Shown: positions 42,983-51,866, counted from the first letter of the stretch. The stretch: DNA of 51,866 bases from Gammaproteobacteria bacterium UBA7449 (GCA_002477465.1 DLPV01000062.1:43120-94985); one strand, 5' to 3'. Numbers and translations are program-made. Notes: a model not told the origin generated them from the sequence alone.

Positions 42983-43705
42983 ATGAACAAGAATAACAAG
43001 TTAGCTGTTACGGCAGCACTAGGCTTTCTGGTTGCCGCCAGCGCAACGGCAATTGTCGCCCAGAGCGACGCTGAAATTCCTGACTTATCCGGTATCTGGG
43101 ATGGCGGATTCAGTGTGCGCCCGGTTAATGGCGTGGATGTGCCCTGGGGCGAGGACAACTTCCCCAAGCTGAACGCTCGCGCGTTGGCTTACCAGGAAGC
43201 ATGGGAAGAAACCATGGCGCCCAAGTATGATTGCCAGCCTGCGGCTTCACCGGCCATACAATACGATCCCTACGCAATGCAGATTACCCAGTGGCCAGAT
43301 CGCGTGCTGCTGCGCTATGAGAAAGACGATCAGCTGCGTACGGTTTGGTTGGATGGGAGGGAGCCCAAAGCCACGGATTTCAGTATTCAGGGCTTTTCAA
43401 CCGGCCACTATGAAGACGGCTCTCTGTTTGTGACCACGACCCATTTTGTCTTCGATATCGCCGGATTTGACGACTACAACGGCATTCCTTCTTCAGCGCA
43501 AAAAGTCGTGACCGAACGCTATTGGCGTGAGGGCGAAGAGCTGAAGATGACTCTTACCCTTGCAGATCCCATGTTCCTGCTGGAGCCTACCGGATACACC
43601 ACGCGCTGGTTGCCCGCCGGGCCAGACTACAGGCTGCAGCCCTATGACTGCGATCCTGAAGCCTCGCGTACTTCAGTGCGCTTTTTTCCTTCGAAGTATG
43701 ACTAG
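42983..43705 (+). CDS. exported protein of unknown function, partner of DUF6152
   Basis: 240 residues with a signal peptide (to about VAQS). The mature protein has PDLSGIWDGG, a YDCQPAASPAIQYDPYAMQI segment and TTHFVFDIAGFDDYNGIPSS. Two cysteines, near residues 77 and 225, could pair. Such proteins regularly accompany DUF6152 genes. Co-transcribed with it. Confidence 0.8.
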   Translation: MNKNNKLAVTAALGFLVAASATAIVAQSDAEIPDLSGIWDGGFSVRPVNGVDVPWGEDNFPKLNARALAYQEAWEETMAPKYDCQPAASPAIQYDPYAMQITQWPDRVLLRYEKDDQLRTVWLDGREPKATDFSIQGFSTGHYEDGSLFVTTTHFVFDIAGFDDYNGIPSSAQKVVTERYWREGEELKMTLTLADPMFLLEPTGYTTRWLPAGPDYRLQPYDCDPEASRTSVRFFPSKYD

Positions 43706-43717
43706 CAAACAGACTGG

Positions 43718-44206
43718 CTAGCCGGTTCCCACATAGGGAATCAGGCGGCCAGTCAGCAAGACGCCAGTCCAGACAGTCAATGAGGTGTAGGCTACGCATT
43801 TTGCCAGCAAGGGTGAGTCTGCTTCGTGATCCCAGTTCGACATAATCGGGCTGACTTTCAAGTGATAAAACAGCGCATTCAATCCGGCGAGACCCACCAG
43901 CACCATCTTGATCTGAAATCCTATATTGATGGAATAGCGGCCCGGATCGCCCACGAAAAATAGCGTGCCGGTTACCAGGTTAAGCACAAAACCAGCTATC
44001 ACAAACGGTAACAGCTGGTGAGTGGCGTTTGGCTTTATGACTCGCAGGTGACCCGCCATGCGTAAGTCCACCACAATCAAGCCGCCAAGCAAGAGCACCA
44101 GACCGATAAAGTGGATGATCTCCATGACCGGCCATAGCCAGTAGGTTTCCTGAATCCATTGATTCAGTGAACCTCCGTCGGCAAGACTGGCGAGTAGATT
44201 CCACAT
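43718..44206 (-). CDS. four-helix membrane protein (DUF6644-like), copy 2
   Basis: 162 residues, four helices. Helix 1 carries MEIIHFIGLVLLLGGLIVVDLRMAG, and the last ends WTGVLLTGRLIPYVG. The same H..GL....DLR and W.G.....GRLI.Y pattern occurs in the upstream paralogue, so this pair arose by duplication. In-membrane histidine and arginine suggest a cofactor or ion role; none is proven. Confidence 0.8.
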   Translation of the reverse strand: MWNLLASLADGGSLNQWIQETYWLWPVMEIIHFIGLVLLLGGLIVVDLRMAGHLRVIKPNATHQLLPFVIAGFVLNLVTGTLFFVGDPGRYSINIGFQIKMVLVGLAGLNALFYHLKVSPIMSNWDHEADSPLLAKCVAYTSLTVWTGVLLTGRLIPYVGTG

Positions 44207-44210
44207 GGGG

Positions 44211-44681
44211 CTAGAAGATATAGGCGATCAGCCGGCCAGCTATGATGGCACCGACCCAGACTGAAAGTGATAGTGCCGCCAGCAGCTGCGTGGCGCGGTC
44301 TACACTGGCTGATTCCAACCCTGATACCAGCTGAAAGGAAAGCCTGCTCTGCAGCACTAGCGCCGTACTCATCCCCACCGCGATGCAAACGAGTTTGCTA
44401 AGAAACGGGATGCTGGTAGCAAGATAAGTGGCCTGGGAGCTGAATAAGAGAAAGCCAGAAATCGCATTGATGGCAAAGCCAAGCAGGGCGAGTCGCAGCA
44501 GGTGGCGGAATGCTGCGATATCCAGCGTTGGAAAAAATCCAAGCAGTTTCAAATCCCGCATGGAAAAGATGCCTGCAACGATGGCCAAGCCAACAATGTG
44601 ACAGGCCAGCAGCGAAGGATAAGCCCAGAGTGATTCTCCGACCCAAAGTGCAAGTGATGTATTCTCCAGTGTGGTGAGCAT
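44211..44681 (-). CDS. four-helix membrane protein (DUF6644-like), copy 1
   Basis: 156 residues from ATG 44681. It parallels the downstream paralogue: LWAYPSLLACHIVGLAIVAG, MRDLKLLG, and a final WVGAIIAGRLIAYIF. The longer frame upstream is charged and proline-rich, so it is not used. 4 nt separate the two genes, so they probably form a heteromer. Convergent with the DUF6152 pair. Confidence 0.8.
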   Translation of the reverse strand: MLTTLENTSLALWVGESLWAYPSLLACHIVGLAIVAGIFSMRDLKLLGFFPTLDIAAFRHLLRLALLGFAINAISGFLLFSSQATYLATSIPFLSKLVCIAVGMSTALVLQSRLSFQLVSGLESASVDRATQLLAALSLSVWVGAIIAGRLIAYIF

Positions 44682-45050
44682 GGGCTGGCTGCTTATTGTT
44701 CTTCTGTTATCAGGGTCTTGGGGAATCGAGCTTGGCGCATGTGGCCTCGAATCTTGCTGCTGCCCCAATCACATCCCTCATTATGCGGCCCAAACACAGT
44801 AGGGTAAACCTTGATTGCGACGGGGCGTCTACTTTTGAACTGTTTACATTGCGGGGATGAGATACATATGCGCTGATTGAGGTTGTTAGTAGTTTGATTA
44901 AGGTTCGTGGTTCAGGCGCCAGTCAGACAGAGCGAGTCTGCGAGAATTTCCTGTTGCGGCTGATAGAATTGTCGGACAATCATCCAATTACCACCGCACC
45001 GAGATCAACTTTTCGCGTCAAGCACTCGAATACATTTAAGGAGACTTTTC
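44682..45050. other. intergenic before terC-like gene
   Basis: Divergent promoter space between the DUF6644-like pair and the TerC gene. I looked for the yybP-ykoY manganese riboswitch often found before TerC genes and did not see its conserved core. A good Shine-Dalgarno AAGGAGA precedes ATG 45051. Confidence 0.4.
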
Positions 45051-45827
45051 ATGCTCGAATTGTTTGCGAGCCCCGAAACATGGATTGCACTGATGACGCT
45101 TATCGCGCTCGAGATTGTGCTTGGGATAGACAATATTGTTTTTATCTCCGTTCTGGTTGGCAACTTGCCGCCCCAGGAAAGGGAGCGAGCACGCCGCTTG
45201 GGAATAGGACTCGCTCTGATCATGCGTCTCTGTCTGCTGTTTGCATTGAGTTGGTTAATTGGCCTGGTTACACCATTGCTTACATTATTTGGTAACGAGA
45301 TCTCTGGTCGAGACTTGATACTGATTGGTGGCGGCCTGTTTCTGCTGGCAAAATCCACCCATGAGATTCATGACAGTCTTGAAGTGATAGAAGACGACTC
45401 GCGCAACGTCGTTCACGCCAGCTTCGGTGCTGTAATCGCGCAAATTGGCGTCATTGATATGGTGTTCTCACTGGATTCGGTAATCACGGCAATCGGACTA
45501 GTCGACCACATCGCGATCATGGTTGCGGCAATTCTGGTTTCAATGCTGGTTATGCTGGTTCTGGCGAGGCCAATTGGGCAATTTGTTGAGGCGAATCCAA
45601 CATTTAAAATGCTTGCCCTCGCATTTCTAATCCTGATTGGATCAACCCTGGTGGCGGAAGGATTGGACTTCCATGTGCCGCGTGGTTACATCTACTTTTC
45701 CATGGCTTTTTCGGTTGTGGTTGAACTACTCAACATGGTGGCGCGCAGAGCAAAGAAAAAGAAAGCTGTGCAACTTAACCGCGTGATCAGGTTAGCCCCC
45801 GGCTCAATGGACTCAAATTCAAGATAG
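45051..45827 (+). CDS. TerC family integral membrane protein
   Basis: 258 residues with seven helices. The metal-site motifs EIVLGIDNIVFISVL near 20-34 and VIDMVFSLDSVITAIG near 135-150 are complete. TerC-family exporters handle manganese or calcium and can load metalloproteins exported by Sec; tellurite resistance is not implied. The basic C-terminal tail is normal. Monocistronic. Confidence 0.9.
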   Translation: MLELFASPETWIALMTLIALEIVLGIDNIVFISVLVGNLPPQERERARRLGIGLALIMRLCLLFALSWLIGLVTPLLTLFGNEISGRDLILIGGGLFLLAKSTHEIHDSLEVIEDDSRNVVHASFGAVIAQIGVIDMVFSLDSVITAIGLVDHIAIMVAAILVSMLVMLVLARPIGQFVEANPTFKMLALAFLILIGSTLVAEGLDFHVPRGYIYFSMAFSVVVELLNMVARRAKKKKAVQLNRVIRLAPGSMDSNSR

Positions 45828-46108
45828 TGATGTGAGTGCCGCCAGTTGGTTGAACTCTGCTTAGGAGAATTTTGCCGCGATAAAAAGATAACCATGATCA
45901 GAAGCTGATATCAGCTGCCGATAGCCAATGTCTAATTAAACGCCGTTGAATTGCTGTTTCGGTATCAGGCCTACACAAGTTGCCTAAACGCAATACCTCA
46001 CATGCTCAATTGGGAGCAAAGCTTTTTGCGCTGCCTAAAACGAACGTGTCAGTTAGACAGCGAGTTTTACGAGACTGTTATCAGCGCAGTCATGCTAGCT
46101 GACCTGAG

Positions 46109-47152
46109 TTAGTTCAAAGCAGGCTCAGAATTGTTGCCGTCATCTAGACTTGGATCAAGCCGGTTCTGAAAGCGCTCAATGTGGAGCTCAGCCGAGGCGG
46201 GTTGATCAACCTTGGCCACATGGAAAAGGGCCTCCCCCTCGTTCACCAGCGGTAGGTTGGTCTTCCCGATGACAATGCCGTCGAATGGTGCCAGTGCTTC
46301 CTGCTGCGCCTCTCCAAAGGGGTCTGCCAGGACACCCAGCACCTCATTCTCTTTGACCCGCGAGCCCAGTGGCTTGATCAGTCTGACAATACCACTCTGT
46401 GGTGCCCTCACCCAGGAGCTAGCCAAAGCAAGGAACGTTTTTGGCGGTTTTCTTGATGACTTCAATGGTGGAAGCATATCTAATTCGCGCATTACCGACA
46501 TGACGCCTCGAACGCCAGCGCGGATTGCAACCTCGTTGAAGCGTAGCGCTTCGCCAGCCTCATAAACTATGATGCTTATCCCAAGCGCTTCAGCGGCTTT
46601 TCGCAAAGAGCCGTCGATGATTTCACTACCCAGGATCAACGGTGAAGCGAAGGCATGGGCCAATCGCTTGGTTTCCTCATCATCCATCACTGCCCGGACA
46701 TGGGGAAAATTCTCGCGATGCACGGCTGCGGTGTGCAAATCAATTCCATGGGTACAATTGGCAATCACATCATTTAAAAATAGCTGCGCGAGTCGTGACG
46801 CCAAAGAGCCCGACTCAGAGCCTGGAAAAGATCTGTTCAGGTCGCGTCGATCTGGAAGGTATCTGGATTGATTGATGAATCCGAAAATGTTGACCACCGG
46901 CACGGCAATTAGAGTGCCTCGCAGTCGGTTAATGGCTTTTTGATTTAGGACTCGGCGGATGATCTCAACGCCATTGATTTCGTCGCCATGAATTGCTGCG
47001 GAGATAAACAGGCAGGGGCCCGGTTTCTTGCCCCGAATCACCTGCACCGGCATCTCGAGTTGAGTGTGCGTATAAAGGCTGGGGACAGCAATCTCCAGAG
47101 TCCTGCGCTGACCCGGTTTGATTTCTTCCCCACCTACAATAATTTTATCCAT
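46109..47152 (-). CDS. succinylglutamate desuccinylase/aspartoacylase-like zinc hydrolase
   Basis: 347 residues, M14-like. Zinc ligands H55 and E58 are in AAIHGDEINGVE and the third is in DLHTA near 139; RRDLNRSFPG binds the substrate carboxylate. The C-terminal 80 residues form a biotinyl-like beta domain (APQSGIVRLIKPLGSRVKENEVLG, APFDGIVIGK). The subgroup is typically found with RimK, suggesting hydrolysis of an N-acyl or glutamyl peptide bond. Its 3' end is free; rimB is 93 nt upstream. Confidence 0.85.
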   Translation of the reverse strand: MDKIIVGGEEIKPGQRRTLEIAVPSLYTHTQLEMPVQVIRGKKPGPCLFISAAIHGDEINGVEIIRRVLNQKAINRLRGTLIAVPVVNIFGFINQSRYLPDRRDLNRSFPGSESGSLASRLAQLFLNDVIANCTHGIDLHTAAVHRENFPHVRAVMDDEETKRLAHAFASPLILGSEIIDGSLRKAAEALGISIIVYEAGEALRFNEVAIRAGVRGVMSVMRELDMLPPLKSSRKPPKTFLALASSWVRAPQSGIVRLIKPLGSRVKENEVLGVLADPFGEAQQEALAPFDGIVIGKTNLPLVNEGEALFHVAKVDQPASAELHIERFQNRLDPSLDDGNNSEPALN

Positions 47153-47245
47153 AATTCTGCATTCTGTTCATAAACCAGGTCTGCTATTCGTCAAGGTAGA
47201 ATTTAAGAGGACTTGTTTGGCTATATAGGGATAACAGGTTCAATC

Positions 47246-47701
47246 TTAACGGCCTGGCTTTGTTTTGCGCTTTCGCTTACCCACAAGATAGGATCTGGCC
47301 GGATTCACCAGCGCGATATTTTTTATGGCGGTGCGCCCAAGTAACATCCTGAATAACATTTCATCTCTGGATGTAAGTGTCATTTCTATTGGCAAAGTGT
47401 GGGGCCCGATAGTAACTGAGGTTGCGATTACCCAGCGGTCTTCCTTGTGGCCACCAGAATCGGTTACTGTCCTCTGGTCTATCACTGGCGCCCGACAAAC
47501 CTGAATGGTTTCCAGGTCGCGTTGCATCGGGTGAAGACGGAACTCGACGTGCTCAACACCGCCTTCTGAAAATGGCTTGATCTCAAAGGCATGTAGTGCT
47601 GAGGTGCGAGCCCCTGTATCTACCTTTGCCTTGATTTGTTTTATGCCGAGTTCTGGCAATCCAACCCATTCGCGCCAGCCAATGATGATGGGGTCACTCA
47701 A
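47246..47701 (-). CDS. rimB: retropepsin-like protease RimB
   Basis: 151 residues. The active-site triad D28-T-G in KVDTGARTSALHA and the hydrophobic MLLGRTAI segment near 118-125 mark a single-domain aspartic protease of the kind annotated as ATP-dependent zinc protease. It is encoded divergently from rimK, the usual partner. The tail is Lys/Arg-rich (GKRKRKTKPGR). Confidence 0.85.
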   Translation of the reverse strand: MSDPIIIGWREWVGLPELGIKQIKAKVDTGARTSALHAFEIKPFSEGGVEHVEFRLHPMQRDLETIQVCRAPVIDQRTVTDSGGHKEDRWVIATSVTIGPHTLPIEMTLTSRDEMLFRMLLGRTAIKNIALVNPARSYLVGKRKRKTKPGR

Positions 47702-47809
47702 TTACTGATCCCTCAATTAAGCTAGTAATTAGTAACCATAACGATAGACTTGGAAAAAGCATAGCAGCCTAAACATTAATTTTTGAGTAGATAGGGAGAC
47801 GAGTCTACC

Positions 47810-49027
47810 ATGAAACTTGCGATCCTTTCCCGTGCGCCAAGCGCCTATAGTACACGCCGGCTCAAAGAGGCGGCGCTGCAGCGTGATCACAAAGTAAAGA
47901 TTCTCAACACCCTCAAGTTTGCGATCGATCTGCGTAAAGGGATCCCTGATCTCTACTATCGGCAAAAACCGTTGAGTAGTTATGATGCTGTGCTGCCGCG
48001 AGTCGGTACATCAATTACTTACTTTGGAACAGCCGTAGTGCGACAGTTCCAACAGATGGATGTGTTCTGTGCCAATACTGCCCACGGTATCTTGAATTCG
48101 CGGGATAAACTTCGCAGCCTGCAGATTCTAAGTCGCCATCATATTGGCATTCCCAAGACCACGTTTGTTAAGGATAAGAAAGATGTGATTCCCGCGATTG
48201 AGCGCGTCGGTGGGGCGCCTGTGGTGATCAAACTGATCGAAGGTACGCAGGGTATCGGCGTGCTGCTGGCGGAATCTCGCAAGGCCGCCGAAGGTATTAT
48301 TGAATTGCTACAGAGTCAGAAGCAGAACGTGCTGGTGCAGAAATTCGTTGCCGAGAGTAAAGGCAAGGACATTCGAGCATTCGTCGTTGGTGATCGTGTA
48401 GTGGCAAGTATGCGCCGGATCGCCCAGGGCCAGGAATTTAGGAGCAACGTACACCGCGGCGGAGTCGCTGAGGCTGTTGAATTAGACGAACAGTATCGGG
48501 AAACAGCCGTCCGCGCTGCTCAAATATTGGGATTGCGGGTGGCCGGTGTAGATATGCTGGAAGGCAAGGATGGCCCGCAAATTATGGAGGTCAATTCTTC
48601 GCCCGGCCTGGAAGGCATTGAAACCTGCACTGACCTGGATATCGCAGGCGCCGTGATCGACTATATAGCTGCTCAAGTAGACTTCCCAGAGATCGATCTG
48701 CGTCAGCGACTCACGGTAAGCAAGGGGTACGGGGTCACAGAAATATTTGTGCCCGATGGCTCAAATTTCGTTGGTAAATCAATAAAAGAGACTAGCCTGC
48801 CCGAACTTGATATTAATGTCCTCACTCTTTATCGCGGTAATAAGGTGATTCCAAATCCGCGGGGTGATCGGGTGCTGGAGCCAGATGACAAGCTACTATG
48901 TTTTGGCAAGATGGAATATATGCGCGACATGGTGCCCAAGAAAGCACGCCGTCGTCGCCGCCCACAAGTCAAAGAGCTGGTGACCGAGGAAGCCGCTTCT
49001 TCAAAACCAGAAGATTCAGAATATTAA
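47810..49027 (+). CDS. rimK: RimK-type glutamate ligase with C-terminal RCK_C domain
   Basis: 405 residues against about 300 for E. coli RimK, which adds glutamates to ribosomal protein S6. Residues 1-290 are a complete RimK: VLPRVGTSITYFGTAV, ATP-grasp loop KLIEGTQGIGV (141-151) and Mg-binding EVNSSPGLEGIE (260-271). Residues 306-372 look like a TrkA-C/RCK_C domain (VTEIFVPDGSNFVGKSIKE, DDKLLCFG), a ligand-sensing module of ion channels. A run of Arg/Lys (377-384) and an acidic tail follow. Shine-Dalgarno AGGGAG precedes the ATG. Confidence 0.93.
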   Translation: MKLAILSRAPSAYSTRRLKEAALQRDHKVKILNTLKFAIDLRKGIPDLYYRQKPLSSYDAVLPRVGTSITYFGTAVVRQFQQMDVFCANTAHGILNSRDKLRSLQILSRHHIGIPKTTFVKDKKDVIPAIERVGGAPVVIKLIEGTQGIGVLLAESRKAAEGIIELLQSQKQNVLVQKFVAESKGKDIRAFVVGDRVVASMRRIAQGQEFRSNVHRGGVAEAVELDEQYRETAVRAAQILGLRVAGVDMLEGKDGPQIMEVNSSPGLEGIETCTDLDIAGAVIDYIAAQVDFPEIDLRQRLTVSKGYGVTEIFVPDGSNFVGKSIKETSLPELDINVLTLYRGNKVIPNPRGDRVLEPDDKLLCFGKMEYMRDMVPKKARRRRRPQVKELVTEEAASSKPEDSEY

Positions 49028-49311
49028 CTGAGGTCAGCAAGGACCGGGGGCCTTATGCTGTTCGACCCATTCAAGATTATCGGTGGCCCAGCCGGTCTAT
49101 TTGCCCACCACTCTATAGGCGATGTCTGCGCGGGAGGCCTAGCGACCCATCGATTGAGGAGCTGAGAGGGTATGGTAATCCGATACCGGTTCACACAAAT
49201 TTATAGGGGGTTTGATTGCTACTACTTGGCCTGGTCTGATTGTCATCCGTAGCAAATCGGCGGTTAAAAAATCTGCTCCAAGCGGGTATTCTGTAACCAG
49301 GGAAGCTCTCT

Positions 49312-51522
49312 CTAGAAGGTATGTCGCACTCGAAAAGCATAGCGAATGCCTTCGGTTCGACAGTAATCTTCGATCTCTTCAATCACGCCGCTGGTGATGC
49401 GACCCTCGTAGCGGGTTCGGGTGCGGCATGATTCGCGGTCGTTCGCATTTTGAACGTCGAAACGGAAGGTGACGCCATTGGAAGCTCGCTTCTCCAGGAA
49501 CAGGGAGAGGTTGTACTCCTCAAAATCACGCTCTGTATCAAACAGGTCAAAATTAACCCGCTGTAGTCCCTGCTGATCAGACCAGCTGTAGTTGAAGCCG
49601 TAACTGAAATTCCAGGGCTGGTAGTCATGGCGAAAACTTGCGCGAGTTGACCAGCGACCGGGATATCGCATGCGGCGTTCGCGGTTCAAGAAGGGGTCAA
49701 TTACCTTGGAGTCACCGAATCCGACTCGCATTGTGGCCAGGGCGTTAGGCAACCCCAGATAGCTGAGCTTGGAACTTGCTTCGACATTGATGCCATAGCG
49801 CTGACCATCACCGATATTGCCCCGGGCTGAAAGCAGATTGTCTTCAGAGGTGGAGACATCGATTCGGCCAATGACATCTTCGATGTCGCGGTAATAGAGC
49901 TGAGTGTTAACTACTCCGAGTCCTTCAGGTAGACGGTATTCAAGATTGAAGTCATAGCGCCACGACTGTTCCTGAACTACATCAGGGTTGCCGCCCTGAA
50001 TGTTCTGGTCATCGTCACTGTTATCTTGAGACACGCTAAAATCAGAAAAGCTCAGCTGTGATATTTCTTTCTCGACAGTGGCCCTGAACTGCATGGTGGG
50101 TGTGATGTCGAAACGGTAGTCAACCCTGGGACGCAAGAAGCCAAAACTGCGGGCGTTGTTTACATCTCCAGACTGCTCAATGGTTGAATCTTCATAGATC
50201 AACTGGCTTTCCAGAGCCATCCGATCATTTAATTGCCAGTTATGAATACCGAAGTATTCAAAACGCATTTCTTCGATTTCCGAAAACGCATTGTCTATCT
50301 CGGAGGAAGGGAGGCCGCCGGTTTGGTCTGAAGCTGGACCTTGGTTGAAACGAGAGCCAACCAGCAGCCCATTGTTGCGAATAGTTTGAGCGCCTTCGAC
50401 GCCAAGTTCGAGAGCCTGTTCCGCGGCGACGTTCCAGGTGTAGGAAGTGCGCATAATGCGTTCACGATTGCGCCCCAGGCTTCGCAGGAACAAATTCTTG
50501 TCATCGCCAGTATCGAGCACATCGAAACGTTCCCGGGTAAAATCGCTTTCAGCATCATTGACCAGAAACAGCACCCGATAGGTGCTGCCCGCTGAAAAAT
50601 CGTACTCAAAGTCACCGCCCACTTCCCAGTTATCCCGGTCAAACTGGTTGCCCTCGCGGACGTTATTGACGCTTACTTCGCTGCCGCGAAAATCAGTAAT
50701 TGTCCGGCGAACGGACGTGGGCGGACTGGTCTGTCCGAACAGGGCGTTGAACTGCACAATACTGTTTTCAAACTGGTAGCCCAGGTTCATGCTGGCCTGC
50801 AGATCGTCCTGGTCACGAATAATGTTTTCTTCCCGCACTTCCAACAAATTACCGGCAGCGTCGCGGCTGACCTCAAAGGTATCGTTTTTGCGATATCTGG
50901 GCTCGGACTCCATTGCGAAAACATAGTTTAGGTTTCCGGTCTGGCCAGTGTAGGAAAAGCGACCGCCTGGCGCGATGGTGCCATCCTGAATCAGGTCAGC
51001 ATTCACCTCTGCGTTGACACTTGATCGAGAGGAAGCTTCAACCAGGACGATATTGACAACCTGGCTGCCACCCCTGACATCGATCTCTTCAGAGGTGCCG
51101 CGAATGATTTCAATATACTGCACCTGATCGGCAGCAATTCGGCGCAGTTGATCACGACTATCATTTGACTTGCCGGTGATGCGCTGGCCATTGATAAGTA
51201 TTTCGTTACCGCCTCCGCCGATGCCTCGACGTCCACCACCGCCGCCTCTGCCAAGCGCCAGGCCGATGCCCGGGATGCGATCGATCATGTCATTTACAGA
51301 CACCGGCTGAAACTGGTCAAAGAAGTCCGCCTCGAATACGACCGTAGAATCCTCTAACGATTCATCGCCCGCGGATTGAGCGATTACCGTGCCGCCATGG
51401 GCAGCGCCCAGTAGAGCGAAAATGGCTGCGAGACTTGATCTGAGCAAGGATTGTGGAGAGGGACGCTGTTGGGGCTGCGAGGACAAAGATAACTCCGTCG
51501 GAGAACCGCGATTGGCCTCCAT
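49312..51522 (-). CDS. TonB-dependent receptor with glycine-rich plug insertion
   Basis: 736 residues. A signal peptide follows an unusually long polar lead (hydrophobic part about 28-49). The plug begins VSVNDMIDRIPGIGLALG, then residues 91-105 are almost all Gly/Arg, followed by EILINGQRITGKSNDSRDQL and VQYIEIIRG. The barrel ends in F (RVRHTF). This subgroup (OMP beta-barrel family) has unknown ligands. The ATG at 51522 may be too early; an internal start near residue 25 would shorten the lead. Confidence 0.9.
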   Translation of the reverse strand: MEANRGSPTELSLSSQPQQRPSPQSLLRSSLAAIFALLGAAHGGTVIAQSAGDESLEDSTVVFEADFFDQFQPVSVNDMIDRIPGIGLALGRGGGGGRRGIGGGGNEILINGQRITGKSNDSRDQLRRIAADQVQYIEIIRGTSEEIDVRGGSQVVNIVLVEASSRSSVNAEVNADLIQDGTIAPGGRFSYTGQTGNLNYVFAMESEPRYRKNDTFEVSRDAAGNLLEVREENIIRDQDDLQASMNLGYQFENSIVQFNALFGQTSPPTSVRRTITDFRGSEVSVNNVREGNQFDRDNWEVGGDFEYDFSAGSTYRVLFLVNDAESDFTRERFDVLDTGDDKNLFLRSLGRNRERIMRTSYTWNVAAEQALELGVEGAQTIRNNGLLVGSRFNQGPASDQTGGLPSSEIDNAFSEIEEMRFEYFGIHNWQLNDRMALESQLIYEDSTIEQSGDVNNARSFGFLRPRVDYRFDITPTMQFRATVEKEISQLSFSDFSVSQDNSDDDQNIQGGNPDVVQEQSWRYDFNLEYRLPEGLGVVNTQLYYRDIEDVIGRIDVSTSEDNLLSARGNIGDGQRYGINVEASSKLSYLGLPNALATMRVGFGDSKVIDPFLNRERRMRYPGRWSTRASFRHDYQPWNFSYGFNYSWSDQQGLQRVNFDLFDTERDFEEYNLSLFLEKRASNGVTFRFDVQNANDRESCRTRTRYEGRITSGVIEEIEDYCRTEGIRYAFRVRHTF

Positions 51523-51866
51523 GCTTTGATTTATTGACTCTGCTTCTTTGGCGCTAATGCTCTAACTTGCGGCCGAAAGCTTGGGTTGATACTGGCCAGG
51601 TTTTGAGCGTTTGATGCTCGCTCCTAATTCCACTTTTTCGGCCACAGATGTAACGAGTCTAGCGGAGTAACGGATTACATGGACGATTGGGGCCGCATCA
51701 TGAGGCATTGGCTCTAAAATGCAAGATTTTTAAGCAATATCAGCAGCTTAAATCACAGAGACGCCTGAATTGGCGGCTTTGCTGTGACAATTTGTAAAGA
51801 AATAATGAATCTGCAGCAATTACCAGCGATGTACAAAAAGCATATTCAAGGGGAGGGGGAAAGGTG
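51523..51866. other. divergent upstream region, possible gene start at window edge
   Basis: Promoter space upstream of the minus-strand receptor. The last bases AAGGGGAGGGGGAAAGGTG look like a strong ribosome binding site followed by GTG 51864, so a plus-strand gene may begin at the edge. No other gene seen. Confidence 0.35.

Noticed and set aside
44769..45050. Possible manganese riboswitch before the TerC gene
   Set aside because: The conserved yybP-ykoY core is not visible.
49054..49164. 36-codon frame after rimK
   Set aside because: Too short and no close Shine-Dalgarno or recognisable pattern; could be a relic but not supportable.
51797..51820. Pho-box-like CTGTGAC...TTGTAAA near the right end
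   Set aside because: The TGT repeats are 10 nt apart rather than 11 and no -10 element follows at the right distance.

Overview
The window reads as ordinary chromosome of a gammaproteobacterium, probably a marine or aquatic member of the Cellvibrionales/Pseudomonadales-like lineages. The basis is xseB-ispA-dxs in the classical order, an Aas-like acyl-CoA synthetase, a ChrR-type ECF sigma system with a CFA-synthase lipid operon, RimK with its partner genes, and large TonB-dependent receptors. This placement is inference from gene content. I saw no tRNA, rRNA, CRISPR array or intact insertion sequence.

Layout. 0-6.6 kb: ribA, a CobC-like phosphatase, then on the minus strand cobO-btuF behind a recognisable cobalamin riboswitch, followed by dxs, ispA and xseB. 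6.9-9.8 kb: three membrane-protein genes (unknown, MAPEG, PepSY-TM). 9.9-16 kb: a tightly overlapping oppABCDF operon whose OppC carries a large fibronectin-III-like periplasmic insertion and whose OppA appears membrane-anchored. 16-24 kb: acyl-CoA synthetase; an operon of metallo-beta-lactamase, GFA-family, VTT-domain and phospholipid-methyltransferase-like genes; a PQQ-dependent lipoprotein dehydrogenase; and a gene split by a frameshift. 24-25 kb: a Tat-exported DapA-like protein. 25-32 kb: a seven-gene lipid-modification operon divergent from an ECF sigma factor and ChrR anti-sigma, with two nearly identical ECF-type promoters back to back.

32.1-38.8 kb: a 2OG-Fe(II) oxygenase, a secreted repeat-rich protein, a TonB-dependent receptor, the relic of a second receptor, and PhoB. 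Pho-box-like elements with the geometry of the E. coli phoA promoter lie upstream of several of these genes. I therefore read this stretch as a candidate phosphate-starvation nutrient-capture module; it is the most interesting part of the window. 38.9-42 kb: a small lipoprotein, a BKACE-family enzyme and a cobalt-type nitrile hydratase operon that abuts the relic of a response-regulator receiver domain. 42.5-45.8 kb: a DUF6152 gene with its companion, two paralogous four-helix membrane proteins, and TerC. 46.1-49 kb: an aspartoacylase-like enzyme, a retropepsin-like RimB and a RimK glutamate ligase with an RCK_C domain, which together look like a peptide tailing and trimming system. 49.3-51.5 kb: a TonB-dependent receptor with a glycine-rich plug insertion.

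Where the longest open frame overran a neighbour, starts were moved to the codon supported by a Shine-Dalgarno sequence or a 4-nt overlap. Family names come from recognised motifs only; no database search was run.
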